From assembly GCA_020080175.1 (NCBI GenBank), contig JAGHQL010000032.1:104285-168284 (forward strand): DNA of 64,000 nt. The letters are read 5' to 3'. The number at the start of each line of letters is the position of its first letter. Position 1 is the stretch's first letter. The stretch is from Glutinoglossum americanum (lineage: Eukaryota > Ascomycota > Geoglossomycetes > Geoglossales > Geoglossaceae). The notes beneath the pieces were generated by a model. The model ran no database searches. It was not told the origin of the DNA and was given only the letters and a program-made list of their open reading frames with translations. A program made the translations under genes and the position numbers. Positions 23,820 to 34,609 of the stretch are shown here, one piece after another.

Positions 23820-25038
23820 GGTGGGGCGAAGAGATCCGTGTCTTGTCAGGCAAAAGAGCGAACGAGCGAAGGAGCGAAGGGATAGGCAAAGAGTGAAGCG
23901 CCCGGGTGATCGTTGGCTTATAAAGGAATGTTGACGCACGTTGCATGTGAGAGCTCCGGCGAAGTTTCAGGATCGGAGGAAACCTGAAGACTTCTCGAGA
24001 ATCTGGGGTAGATTCTCTCTAGTTCGGCGGCCACAAAGAAGCGTGGGGAGGAAAGAGGGTGTTGGGCGAGGATTGGTTTTAACCATAGAATTAGGCTTCC
24101 ACGTGACTCAGTCGCTTGTAGTTTTGTGGAGTCGCTGCCTAAACAAAACACAAGCACAGCCCCAAAGCTAAATGCATCCTGATTGGCCAGATCAGCAACG
24201 ATGTTTGATTGGTTTAGAACACCTCTCCTCACTGGACACGGAGACAGATTCCGACAGGTACTTAATGGAGGAAGGGACTGAGAACAAGGCTGCGTCCAGT
24301 GCCAGGTTAGCTTGGCCGAGTAGGAGAACAGGTCTGTGGGATAGACGTACTCAATTGGATAATTTAAAAACCAATTAAATTCATGGTTAAAGATAGACTG
24401 GCCTAATGACCCAATGACCGAGCCCTTTCGGTGAGACCGCACTTGTACCCGGATTGGTGTACCACACATCGGCCAAAGAGCCCACGTGAGCGCCTATAAG
24501 TCATCCACTTCACAATTAGGTCTGAAGGGTAGCTTGAGATAGGACGTGGGCCTCTTTGGACCCAACCTTTGGAGGAAAAAAGCTGTTGGGCAAGCAGCGC
24601 TCTATAGAAGTCTTAATAATCGGATCACTATATCAAAGCAACCGGGGTGCAATAGAGTACCCATATAGAATGTGGTGTGAGCATTGAGATGGCAAACCGG
24701 GAATGTGGATATTCCATTGACTTTAAAGGAAACACTAGGGATAAAAATATCCGCACCTTGAATAATACAAAGGAATACCAATTACCGATGGCAGTGTCCG
24801 ACTGCAGCCCGAAAAAATGACCCGGTGAAAGAGCTCGGTTCTGTAAAGTAGCCCACTGCGACCTTAACAAACGAACCAAAGACGCGGGCACGACTACTTA
24901 ATCGCACTTTGCACGGAATAGCAATAAGTTCAGAGTCCTCCACCGCGTGAAACAGAACACGTTATGCCATTTGCTCCTCGATGCAATTCAGCTTGGGTAT
25001 TACACCCCAGAATCAACCAGATCGATCAGAGGGGCATT
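23820..25038. other. Intergenic region
   Basis: 1.2 kb upstream of the BTB gene and downstream of the FAR-17a-like gene. Short ORFs on both strands show no motif. Nothing else recognised. Confidence 0.5.
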
Positions 25039-26174
25039 TCAAAGCCGGGAGTAGCCTTGTCGTCTCCTCGCCGCGAGCTTCTCCCGAAGCCCATGTAGGC
25101 CGTACTGCACGGCAAACATACACACCGATATGGAAATGGCTGCCGCGATAGCGATGACGGCATGCTCCCATCCTTGGTATGACGGATCAATCCACTTATA
25201 GGCATAACTTCCGGTTATAAGCCTCCCTAGATACAGCCAACCAACGTAGGCAGCGCATATAGCAACTAGGCCGGCAACGTGGGCCCAGACAGGCTTGAGT
25301 TTTGTCAGCTTCGACTTAGAGCAGACTAATAGGGTGGAAATATGCATACCCATTGACGCTTAATGCTGCTCAAAACCACAATTTCGATCAGGGCAATCAC
25401 GGAATTAATCAGATACAGGCCCACGAGCACAAAAGCTCTCAGCCATCCATCGCAGAATGGCTTAAGCCACCCCTTCGAACAAAATTCCGGGAGGCTGACT
25501 TCGAGATCGTTGGCCGGGCTCGAAGGCACCAGGATCAACCAGAAAATTGTTGTGACAGTAAAAGGGATGGAGACAGCAGCCGTATAGAAAATGGAGAACG
25601 AAAGCCTATTGCAGTATCTAGAGGACTCCCGAGGGATTTCAAAGCGAGGTTTGAACCTGTTCCAAAGCGAGCAGTCGCTCTGGCAGTTGGAAGTCGCTGT
25701 AGATGGCTCCTTGAAGTGCAGATACGTCCAGTACTAATTGTTTAGAGAAAGCATTAGCAAATGGTACCTAAGAGCAAGCATTATTCTAACTAAAGAGTCT
25801 GTAGATTAATAAATAACTTGTTACGTAGCCATGAGAGCCAGGCCGACAAACGAACGAGGGAATAGGCGTGCTAGAGAAAGAAGACCGGAGGATGAACTAA
25901 AACCTACAGCAGTAATGCAGTAATACACGAGCTGTATGACGAGGCTGATGTTGCCCATGAAAAAGACGAACATCGATCCTCTACCAGCAATGCCGATTTC
26001 AAGGAACAAGTCCATGCCGAGAACAACCATAAGGTATGCGGCAATCAGAACTCGGATAATGACAAGACATTTCTGAGAGAGAAATAACCATGGAGAGTGG
26101 CAGGCAAGAAGAAAGATTGTCTGGTCTTTCGGAGGCGGACTGCTCCGCGGCAGGAGGGCGGATATTTCAGACAT
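25039..26174 (-). CDS. FAR-17a/AIG1-like multi-pass membrane protein
   Basis: Three exons, 26174..25908, 25733..25350 and 25293..25039, close to 301 aa. The second intron's acceptor is less certain (an alternative at 25315 also keeps frame). Hydrophobic segments include CLVIIRVLIAAYLMVVLGMD, FFMGNISLVIQLVYYCITA, FYTAAVSIPFTVTTIFWLIL, AFVLVGLYLINSVIALIEIV, HVAGLVAICAAYVGWLYLG and AVIAIAAAISISVCMFAVQY. The spacing, WTYLHF after the third segment, and the 300-aa size fit the FAR-17a/AIG1 family. Animal members hydrolyse fatty-acid esters of hydroxy fatty acids; whether the fungal protein does so is not shown by the sequence. It is divergent from SEC11, with a 660-bp shared upstream region. Confidence 0.72.
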
Positions 26175-26833
26175 CAGGACTGATATGGTGGGAAGAAAGC
26201 TAGAGCTTCTCGAGCGAGTGTGATATTAAAATCCTAGGGCGACTGAACACTCGAAAGTTGAAGAGCAAGCGATGGGTGATGTTGGTGAAAGGAAGATGAA
26301 AGGAGGGGATAACGAAAACATGTTATACATAGAGAAAATTAGATAAAGGAAAGAACATCATAGCCCATGTCACAATTCTGGGGGAGCTGTAAGGCAAAAA
26401 GCAAGAGCTTCTGAGCCTAATCCATGACAGATGCCCGGTTTGGTAGTCAACAAGATGAAGGTTCCTTCCCCGACAAAAAAAGTTCACGAAGAGTAGTTCC
26501 AGCTCTGGTCCTTCTAGGTACGTTTAAACTTAACATGGCTCGAGCCATCTTAAAAAGCATAACCATCAATTGGGGCGAAATGCAGATACTAAAGCTGCTA
26601 GTTGGTTTGGGGGTTTTTACCGCTCTCTTTGTGCTGAGGTCAAGTATTGTGGGAGTGCCGGGTAACTTTTCCGCCAAATCTCCAAAGCAAACATCTGGCC
26701 GGATCAAAGTATATTCCTAACCCACAAACCAAATATCTCTAGTGAAATCTGAAGACCGAAAACCCCCATGGTGCCGACACTAGCACGCCGTTAATAGTCT
26801 TAGAATTCTCACCAAGTCCACCTGCCACCCACA
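26175..26833. other. Divergent intergenic region
   Basis: 660 bp between two divergent genes, likely a bidirectional promoter. Plus ORF 26424..26720 is hydrophobic but has no motif and is probably not a gene. Confidence 0.5.
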
Positions 26834-27456
26834 ATGTTTTCCTCGCTCTCCTACCTAAAGCCTCGGCAGCTTGCCGCACAAATTCTCAATTTTGGCCTCA
26901 TTCTCTCTACAGCTTTCATGCTATGGAAAGGCCTTTCCATCGCCTCCGATTCGCCCTCGCCAATAGTCGTTGTGCTGTCTGGGTCCATGGAACCGGCATT
27001 CCAGAGGGGAGATTTGCTGTTTCTGTGGAACAGGGGGCTGAAAACAGAGGTTGGTGAGATTGTGGTATATAATGTTCGAGGGAAAGATATCCCTATCGTG
27101 CATCGAGTGGTCAGGCGGTTTAGCAAAGAGTAAGTCAACACTTTGGTTTATCAATAGCACAGCTCTAGTTGTATTTTAAATTTCCGCGTTTTCAGATCAG
27201 CCCAGACTGACACTAGGAATCTTCTAGAGGCGAACCACTGCAGCTCCTGACAAAGGGCGACAATAATCTAGCGGATGACACTGAGCTCTACGCACACGGG
27301 CAAGACTACTTGAACCGGGAAAAGGATATTATAGGTAGCGTGGTGGGATACATGCCCTATGTCGGCTATGTCACGATCCTGCTCAGCGAGCATCCTTGGC
27401 TGAAGACGGTTATGTTGGGTCTGATGGGGTTGATGGTCATCATGCAGAGGGAATGA
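26834..27456 (+). CDS. SEC11: Signal peptidase complex catalytic subunit Sec11
   Basis: Two exons, 26834..27129 and 27228..27456, joined over a 98-nt intron ([13 protein letters not shown] at the junction), giving 174 aa, the usual size for Sec11. It cleaves signal peptides from secretory proteins at the ER membrane. One N-terminal transmembrane segment ([20 protein letters not shown]) is followed by the catalytic serine motif [16 protein letters not shown] (Ser 51), the catalytic histidine in IPIVHRVV (His 90) and LLTKGDNN with the third catalytic residue, an Asp (~110). The C-terminal hydrophobic helix is present. Eukaryotic Sec11 uses Ser-His-Asp instead of the bacterial Ser-Lys dyad, as seen here. 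All hallmark residues are intact. Confidence 0.95.
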
Positions 27457-28912
27457 ATGTTGCTACCGGAATTATGGTTCATATCGGGTTTGGCAGAGGC
27501 AAGACTTGACGCTCTCTCCAAAAACTCAGTTAAAATCAATTTCCAAAGACTATGTCGCATCCTCAGTACCATATACGCATACACAAAAGCCAAATCCCCC
27601 GAAAGTATAAATACCCACCACAGAAACCCATAGTACACACTAAGCAGTAGCTCCTCGCAAAGTCCATTAAGCCTATTAAGCCCATTCAGAGTTTCGAAAG
27701 AATCTCCGCAACACCAAGAAGCTTCACGAGCGGTAGCGGTAGCTCTGGCCTAATCTGGAAGACCCCACTGCCCACTCGGACTATGCTCGCTACATAGGCC
27801 AGGACCAAATATAGGAAAGTATATACGAGTGGCCAAGCTTTCGGCCCCAATGGAGCGCCAGCCTAGTAGCAAGATGACATTTTGAACAGGGACCTTCCCG
27901 AAATCGGCACATACCCGTGATACTGCCAAGGTGAAGTGGTGAGCCTACAATAGGGATTTACAATGTTGGGAGGAACACTCTGCGTATAACCTCGAGGCAC
28001 CCTTGTGGAAGACTCCTTATCTCCTTATCTAGAACCTCATTACGCCAAAGCAGTGGCTAGTAGTCAAGAGAACTGCAAAACAACCCGGAGAACTCCCAGA
28101 AAGGCGGTTAACAAGCTCCCTGGGGGCTAGGTTAATATATTTGGCAATCTAAGCGCCCTCATCCATTCTTGCAGACATAGAAATAGGCCGATGACGTTAT
28201 CCTTTAAAGGGCTCCAAATCCCTCTTAGAAGATTACTGCATGGCCTTTTATTAGCATTTAGCCGGGACCGTCGAGTAAAGGTAGTCCTACAGACACGTTT
28301 CTAACACCAGGAGCCCAATTGAAGACTCTAGGAACGCCCAATCCAAGACTAATTCTTTATCGTAAACCCAAGTAGCGAAAGTCGCGCCCGCAGAAGTTAC
28401 GGTAGGTTAATGCATCCATAGCTTCGACAAAGGCTAGGCGATACAGTAGAACATGAACAGCAAAACTAAGATGATATCTCCTGTTGTCCGCCGCAGAAAA
28501 AGATGCAGATACGGAGGGTTGCATACCCCCAATACCGACCAAGTGAAGTGATTTTAGGGCGACAAAATTCATTTAGAATAGCCAAATATGGTCATGTGCA
28601 TATTGGTTATCTTTTAGCCGCCGTATTTGAAAGTTGTGCGCTGGTGAATTTGGTGTTTGTTTGCATGTCGGTTAAACAAAACTACCAAGCTTTTGATTTG
28701 GTAAGGATAGCCGTTGCTCCACTTGTTGTCAGCCTATCTACTCAGCTTCGTACTTCGTCCGTTGACACCTTTATAAACCAGTCTCGCTCATAGAGGTAGT
28801 GCCTGTTTCCACTCGTTTGCACTCTCAGTTGATTGGGCTCCAGTTGTACTGAACCACTTTGATAGCTTTCTGCAGTCTTCTATTTTAGACTCCCTCGAAG
28901 GTAACAGGCCTC
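27457..28912. other. Intergenic region
   Basis: 1.45 kb between two plus-strand genes. Rich in stop codons in all frames. No domain, tRNA or transposon signature was recognised. Confidence 0.5.
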
Positions 28913-29515
28913 ATGGCTGGCGGGCAAAAGCGGATCGGCAAGGTATGGATAGCAGGATCTCGTACAATCTGTAGAGACGCTTGTGCATCTTGACTAACGA
29001 GAAGCCTAATGTGAACTTTATAGGAGCTTGCAGAAGTTACCAAAGACCCTCCAGAGGGTATTACTGTCAGCCTCGTCAGTGAGGCCGACATCTACAACTG
29101 GGACATCCAGCTTGAAGGCCCTGAAGATTCTCCATATGCGGTACTGTTGACCCCATATCTTGTTCCAAACTTCTAAGCTAATTCGCTTCGTTCATAGGGT
29201 GGAACGTTCAAACTCCTCCTAGCTCTTCCAACCGACTATCCGTTCAAGCCACCGACTCTCAATTTCAAAACCAAGGTCTACCACCCAAATGTCAGCAATG
29301 ACGACAAGGGATCCATGTGTCTCGGCATGCTGAGGAGTGAAGAGTGGAAGCCCTCGAGCAAAATCTCGGGAGTGCTGCGAACAGCACGGAATCTCTTGAT
29401 AGAGCCTAATCCGGATGATGCGGTCGAGACGCAGATCGCGGAACAATACAAGAGCAGTCGAAAGGACTTTGATAAGATCGCAAGGGATTGGACTAAGAAG
29501 TATGCAAAGGCATGA
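28913..29515 (+). CDS. E2 ubiquitin-conjugating enzyme, Ubc4/5-like group
   Basis: Three exons, 28913..28942, 29024..29140 and 29198..29515, all phase 0, giving 154 aa: a bare UBC domain. It accepts ubiquitin from E1 and passes it to E3s or substrates. Visible features are YNWDIQLEGPEDSPYAGGTF, the PTDYPFKPPTLNFKTK segment, the HPN motif in VYHPNV, and the catalytic Cys in GSMCLGMLRSEEWKP. The C-terminal EPNPDDAVETQIAEQYKSSR then IARDWTKKYA resembles the Ubc4/UBE2D tail, though the sequence is divergent, so the exact E2 class is uncertain. The 10-codon first exon matches the short first exons seen in fungal E2 genes. Confidence 0.9.
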
Positions 29516-30993
29516 ATGCGAATGCAGCTATGTTGCAGGCGGACGCGAGGGTGAGGATGTTTCGCGGGGCCTGTCATGCTCGGTGATTGCGCTATAGCGC
29601 TTGATATGCATTGCGTTCGTAGATGTCGCTCTTTCTTTCGATCTCTTTCGAAAACTCTCATTGAAACCGGCGCTCGAGTGTTGGGGGCGAAGAATAATAT
29701 AATGCCGTCTGTGTTCTTGGTTATGTCGTGCGCGCGCACCATACAACCAACTCAAGGCCATAGGTATCGCAAGGACCTCACCAAGAACTCGCTGAATTAC
29801 ACGCCTGATAAGAACTTACCAATCTGCAGTTTAGTGGTCCCACTGGAACCAGATCCTGAGATTCACGTTTGTTTTTGCGTTTTTGGAACCAGCCCGGGAA
29901 CCGGGTTTTCGCAAGAGGAGATTGCAACGCAGATATGCCCCAGATAAAAGAGGCAAAGGCGTGCTAGCTGAGATATCAGTAGGCGAACCTAGCACAGTGT
30001 CGGGCGTAATATGGTCGCAAGACTTATGTATTATAGGCTTAGGGGTCGCCCGACACTTGCCTGAGCACCGTTTAATTTCAGAGTACCGACGTTTCACTAC
30101 AGCTGAACTAGATAAAAAACAGGGTAATCGTCGATCAGCCCTATGGACGCGATGAAGTACCCAATTCCTCGTGTCCCTAATGTTCTTGTGTGACTGTTGT
30201 ATTACGTGAGAATGCCCAAAGCAGGATGGCAATTTAGTGTAATTGACTTCATTTCCTCGCGTTGCCCGAAACAGTGAAGGGCAATAAATTTCGCTGAAAA
30301 TATTTGAGCAGCCTTTAAAGTTACTCATGCGTACCTTGTATCCTGGTAATTAAGAAACATTTCAGGCATTTCCGGGCCCAATAACCTTACGCAGCACGGT
30401 CCACTCTGCTTGAGAAATTTACCGACCAACTGCGTCTCGAGACACCCACGCGACGTTTTTCTTCCTCCCTCTCCCCAGGCCTTCATGCACTCCAAAATAA
30501 GTGCAAAGTAGCCCTCTGGCCCAATCGTCAAGCGTATGGACTGGCTGGTTGCGTATGCAAATCTCCTCCTTATACTGCACCCTGCATGCAGAAACAGCGA
30601 TTCCCTACTACCGCAAGGAGAGCCGTAGGAAGTATTTTGGAGTACGTACTCGCACTCGCCGACTCGAAGAAAGAAAGACATACTAGACACGCGCTCAAGA
30701 CCTCAATTATCTCGAGGAGCCTGTCATTTCCGCTTGGACACATTGGAATTGAAACAACCCCATCCCAAGGAGTAGAAACTATCGACTTTACCCGCTCAAG
30801 GTCTCGCGTTCGCCGTCTAGAATTAGTGCAATTTTGGGCGAGCTTTTGCACTCCGCGGTCCCCTCGAGCCGTTAGTACCTACTCGCATGTCACCATCACC
30901 ACCGATGAAAACCCGACAACGTCAAGCAACGCGTTATACCTACTCGAAGTAGGCTTAGGTGTACTCCACGCGTAAGCAGCGCCCGGATAAATC
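29516..30993. other. Intergenic region
   Basis: 1.5 kb, presumed 3' UTR of the E2 gene and promoter of the TBC gene. Short overlapping ORFs have no motif. Confidence 0.5.
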
Positions 30994-33597
30994 TTGGACG
31001 GAGAAGCCGAAATTGGGCTGCATTTGCTAGCGCCTTTTTGCCCTATCCGAGAGGAAAAACCCTTAGACATGGTTTTTGCAAACGCCGGAAGCTATGATTA
31101 TGCACATGAGAATGGGATAACCTGGGGCAGAACAGGCGAGGGCATGGGTGGGGGCATGGGTGGGGACATGGAAGGGCAGGCAAAAGGCCGCGAAGACTTA
31201 TATCACCTTCGCCCCAAGCTGTCTCCGACTACTTCTCCCCTACCGTCACCAACAATGATCTACCCTATGGAGTTGCAGAGGCTACCACAGCCGTCGACAA
31301 TGGAAATACAGCGGCCGAGGACAGGAGACCGCCAGAATTCGGCATCCACACGGTCGAACCCAAATCTCACACAACATTCATCCCTTCGAAAGAAATTGTC
31401 GGTGCCGTCAAGACTAGGGCAGCAGAAACTATATGATTCACCTGCAACACCCGGTACTAATCCTCCTACCGAGCGTGTGCTCTATTCGGAGTCTGCGACT
31501 CAACCCCCAAGATTGTGGCCAAGCAGGACAAGATCCGGAAGCACTGAAAGTCGGAAGCCATTGCCACCACCGAAGTCAGCACCTCTTCCCGATGAACGAA
31601 CACCAGTCGGCCCACAGATGCCCATAGCCTTTGCTAGATTAACTAGAGACCGAGGGTCATCATTTACCTCCCAGAAACCTTCCCCATCGCAGGCGAAGGC
31701 CCAGATACCGCTTCGACCAGCAAATTCCGCCTCTGACCTAGGTTCCGGCGGCCTTGCACAACATCGATATCGAGCTCAGTTCCCACAGTCTAACTATAGA
31801 CCTGAGCGCGGTCAGAGTCCCCGGGATGGTGGTTTCTCGGCACACCGCCGAGAGCCCCTACAACGACAGCGGCACGATGGGCGTAATGATGAGGAACTGC
31901 GAGCAAGCTTCCGGTCCGCCCTGACAACAAGCTCGAGCTATTTGGGTAGCGGGACGGAGCGGAGTAGTGTATTAACTAAAAGTAGCTCTACCAGTGAATT
32001 TTACGCCAACGGGAGTAGTATGCATGGTCTTGAGGCGGATACTACAGACGAGGGAATGAGTGTGGATGATGCGATTGGTATGTATGTCGGGGGTTTCAAT
32101 GATGACTCGGACGGTGAGGGTGGTGAGGGTGGCGAGGGAGGTGAGACCAATGAACAAGATACACATAGCCAGCGACCAGCAGAGGCAATGAGCGGTACAA
32201 TTGGGGATTCGCCCAAGGTGGAGCCATCGGTCCCACTGGGTAGGCCCTCTACAGCCGTTAGACCATCAACGGGCTTCATAGTGGATGTCCCGCCGAGGAA
32301 CCCCCCACGGTCCGTACCATCGATTGCAGAACCACGCGATCGATATGGCTTTCGCAAAGTAACTCAATATGTCACCCTTGAACAATATGAGGCCTGGAAT
32401 GCTCAATATACGGAGAATCTCCAACGCCGCAAAAAGAAATGGGTAGCGCTCCTTAAAGAATCCGGCCTATCCATTGAAAATCCGCATCGGTTTCCCCTTA
32501 AATCAGCAAAGACAAAACGCTATGTCCGAAAAGGCGTCCCGCCAGAGTGGCGAGGTGCAGCTTGGTTCTGGTATGCGGGTGGACACACTCGGATGGTGAA
32601 ACATCCAGGGTTGTATAAAGAGTTGGTGGGGAAAGCGGAGCGAGGAGAGATAAACGAAGGGGACGTGGAGTTGATCGAACGGGATCTCAACCGAACATTT
32701 CCCGATAACATCAGGTTCAAGCCTGATCCCCTCCCCGCGAAAGACGATAGCTTCGGTGGGATGCGGAATGAGGAAGAACACCAAGAGACTGAAATTGTCA
32801 AAGCTCTTCGCCGCGTTTTACAAGCCTTTTCCATCCACGTTCCACGCATCGGCTACTGCCAATCTCTCAACTTCCTCGCAGGTCTCCTACTCCTCTTCAT
32901 GGAGGAAGAAAAGGCCTTCTGGATGCTGAATATCATAACCCAGGTCTATCTTCCCGGCACCCATGAGGTCAATCTCGAAGGTGCCAATGTTGACCTAGGC
33001 GTCCTCATGACATCTGTGCGCGAGTCCTTGCCTGCGGTGTGGGCGAAAATTGGAGGCGAACTTGATGGCGGCACAAGCCCAGACAATCAAGGTAGTGGCA
33101 ATGGCGCGCCACTCAGTACGCGCTTGCCACCTATCACGCTCTGCACAACGGCATGGTTTATGAGCTGTTTCATTGGAACACTTCCCATAGAAACTGTTCT
33201 GAGGGTATGGGACTCTTTCTTCTTCGAAGGAAGCAAGACCCTCTTCCGTGTCGCACTCGCAATCTTCAAAGTTGGTGAATCACAGATTCGCGCCGTGAGT
33301 GATCCGATGGAGATCTTTCAGGTTGTCCAGACCATCCCTCGGCGCCTGGTAGATGCAAGTGCATTAATAGAGGCATGTTTCAAACGCAGGAACGGCTTTG
33401 GACATCTTAGCCAAGAGACAATTGATGCGAGGAGACGGGAGAGGAGAGAACTATATGCTGAAGAGAGGAGAAGAGTGGCGGCCGCTGCGGCGGGCGACAC
33501 TCGAGCCCCCGATCCACCAGAAAAAGATGTGGGGGTAAGAGGCATGTTGAGGAGGGCGGATAGCAAGGTTTTCCGGAGGACTCAGGGGAAAAGATAA
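30994..33597 (+). CDS. TBC-domain Rab GTPase-activating protein
   Basis: Single exon, up to 867 aa. A disordered N-terminal half (~450 residues, Ser/Pro/Arg-rich, Gly/Met repeats near residue 50) precedes a complete TBC domain. It begins at RKGVPPEWRGAAWFWYAGG (~510), has the catalytic arginine motif IERDLNRTFPDN (~560) and the catalytic glutamine in IGYCQSLNFLAGLLLLF (~620), and continues to TAWFMSCFIGTLPIETVLRV and WDSFFFEGSKTLFRVALAI. The dual Arg and Gln fingers indicate an active GAP that speeds GTP hydrolysis by a Rab in membrane trafficking. Similarity in style to Msb3/Gyp-type GAPs is an impression. The start is ambiguous: a later Met (MVFANAGSYDY, ~26) may be used. Confidence 0.9.
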   Translation: MDGEAEIGLHLLAPFCPIREEKPLDMVFANAGSYDYAHENGITWGRTGEGMGGGMGGDMEGQAKGREDLYHLRPKLSPTTSPLPSPTMIYPMELQRLPQPSTMEIQRPRTGDRQNSASTRSNPNLTQHSSLRKKLSVPSRLGQQKLYDSPATPGTNPPTERVLYSESATQPPRLWPSRTRSGSTESRKPLPPPKSAPLPDERTPVGPQMPIAFARLTRDRGSSFTSQKPSPSQAKAQIPLRPANSASDLGSGGLAQHRYRAQFPQSNYRPERGQSPRDGGFSAHRREPLQRQRHDGRNDEELRASFRSALTTSSSYLGSGTERSSVLTKSSSTSEFYANGSSMHGLEADTTDEGMSVDDAIGMYVGGFNDDSDGEGGEGGEGGETNEQDTHSQRPAEAMSGTIGDSPKVEPSVPLGRPSTAVRPSTGFIVDVPPRNPPRSVPSIAEPRDRYGFRKVTQYVTLEQYEAWNAQYTENLQRRKKKWVALLKESGLSIENPHRFPLKSAKTKRYVRKGVPPEWRGAAWFWYAGGHTRMVKHPGLYKELVGKAERGEINEGDVELIERDLNRTFPDNIRFKPDPLPAKDDSFGGMRNEEEHQETEIVKALRRVLQAFSIHVPRIGYCQSLNFLAGLLLLFMEEEKAFWMLNIITQVYLPGTHEVNLEGANVDLGVLMTSVRESLPAVWAKIGGELDGGTSPDNQGSGNGAPLSTRLPPITLCTTAWFMSCFIGTLPIETVLRVWDSFFFEGSKTLFRVALAIFKVGESQIRAVSDPMEIFQVVQTIPRRLVDASALIEACFKRRNGFGHLSQETIDARRRERRELYAEERRRVAAAAAGDTRAPDPPEKDVGVRGMLRRADSKVFRRTQGKR

Positions 33598-34142
33598 CCC
33601 CGGGTGACACGAGAGTGGGAAAAGTTAGGGCAAAGGATAAAAAAAGTATTTCTGAACTGTATATTTCTTGGATGGTGTTAGACGGCTTGGATGTATATTC
33701 TATCATGACCGTTGCCACCACTACCCTCGCGATAGGGAGACGGCATGAATTTCAGGCGCATATGGGGTTAGAAGATCTTTTACCCTGGCACCCCCATATG
33801 GTCGGGGCTGTTGGGAGGCAAACGATTAATGTAAATCTCTGGTGTTTGTAGATAGCCGGAACCACGATACTCTTCACTGTCAGATGGCTGTCGCATAACA
33901 AATTCGATGCATAGAGTGCGGGCGTTTGACCCAAGTCCCGGCCGTCCCTTCAAATGAAGTAGAGAACTATACGTGATGGAAACACTGGTCTTAAGTAGTC
34001 CCGGGGGGTCTATCATTATATCCATAACGGAAAGGATGAATACCAGGGCGCCCTCTCTTAGCACAGATGAGATAAATGGAACACCAAGAAATCAGAGCGA
34101 GGGGAGGACCATAGACAGGTAGTTTGGTTGGCTTAGCCTGGT
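33598..34142. other. Intergenic region
   Basis: 0.55 kb with no recognisable feature; presumed 3' UTR of the TBC gene. Confidence 0.5.
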
Positions 34143-34397
34143 ATGGAAAGCGGTGGGTTATTTAGTCTTGGCCTTGAGAAGTTAGGGCTAAGCAACGCAC
34201 CTACTCCCGGCCAAGCTAGCACACAAGACTGCCCTGCAAGTCCCGAGGCACAGGGCATGGGCCGCCGCATGTCACACTCCGCCGCGCACGCAGATCGAAA
34301 CAATCGGAACAATTCAAGTCACCTTTACAGTCATGAAGAGGAAGAACTCCAGCGTATATTTTCCCACGCCACTTCGAAAGGCACCTACGTGAGCTAG
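34143..34397 (+). CDS. Small hypothetical protein, uncertain
   Basis: 84-codon ORF starting with ATG: MESGGLFSLGLEKLGLSNAP, later HEEEELQRIFSHATSKGTYVS. Composition looks like disordered fungal coding sequence, and the EEEELQRIFSHA helix is plausible. It may continue by splicing near 34386 into an open stretch reading RDSVEEPGEIKENVLKQQR, but the intron that would need is only ~33 nt. No family recognised. Confidence 0.25.
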   Translation: MESGGLFSLGLEKLGLSNAPTPGQASTQDCPASPEAQGMGRRMSHSAAHADRNNRNNSSHLYSHEEEELQRIFSHATSKGTYVS

Positions 34398-34609
34398 AGC
34401 GAGGTGAAGGACTGCGAACAGCGAGATTCAGTAGAGGAGCCAGGCGAGATAAAAGAGAACGTTCTAAAACAGCAAAGACCCCCAAGTGAAATGATCCCGT
34501 CCGGATGTATGCTCCGACACCACAGAAATGGCGAGGCTAGGAAAAAAACTCCGGAAATCTCAACGCCTTCGTAGTTGGAAAGAAGGGAAGAAAAAAAGGT
34601 GTCTTGGGC

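Noticed and set aside
26424-26720. 98-codon hydrophobic plus-strand ORF upstream of SEC11
   Set aside because: No recognisable family, no splice partner, and located in a bidirectional promoter.
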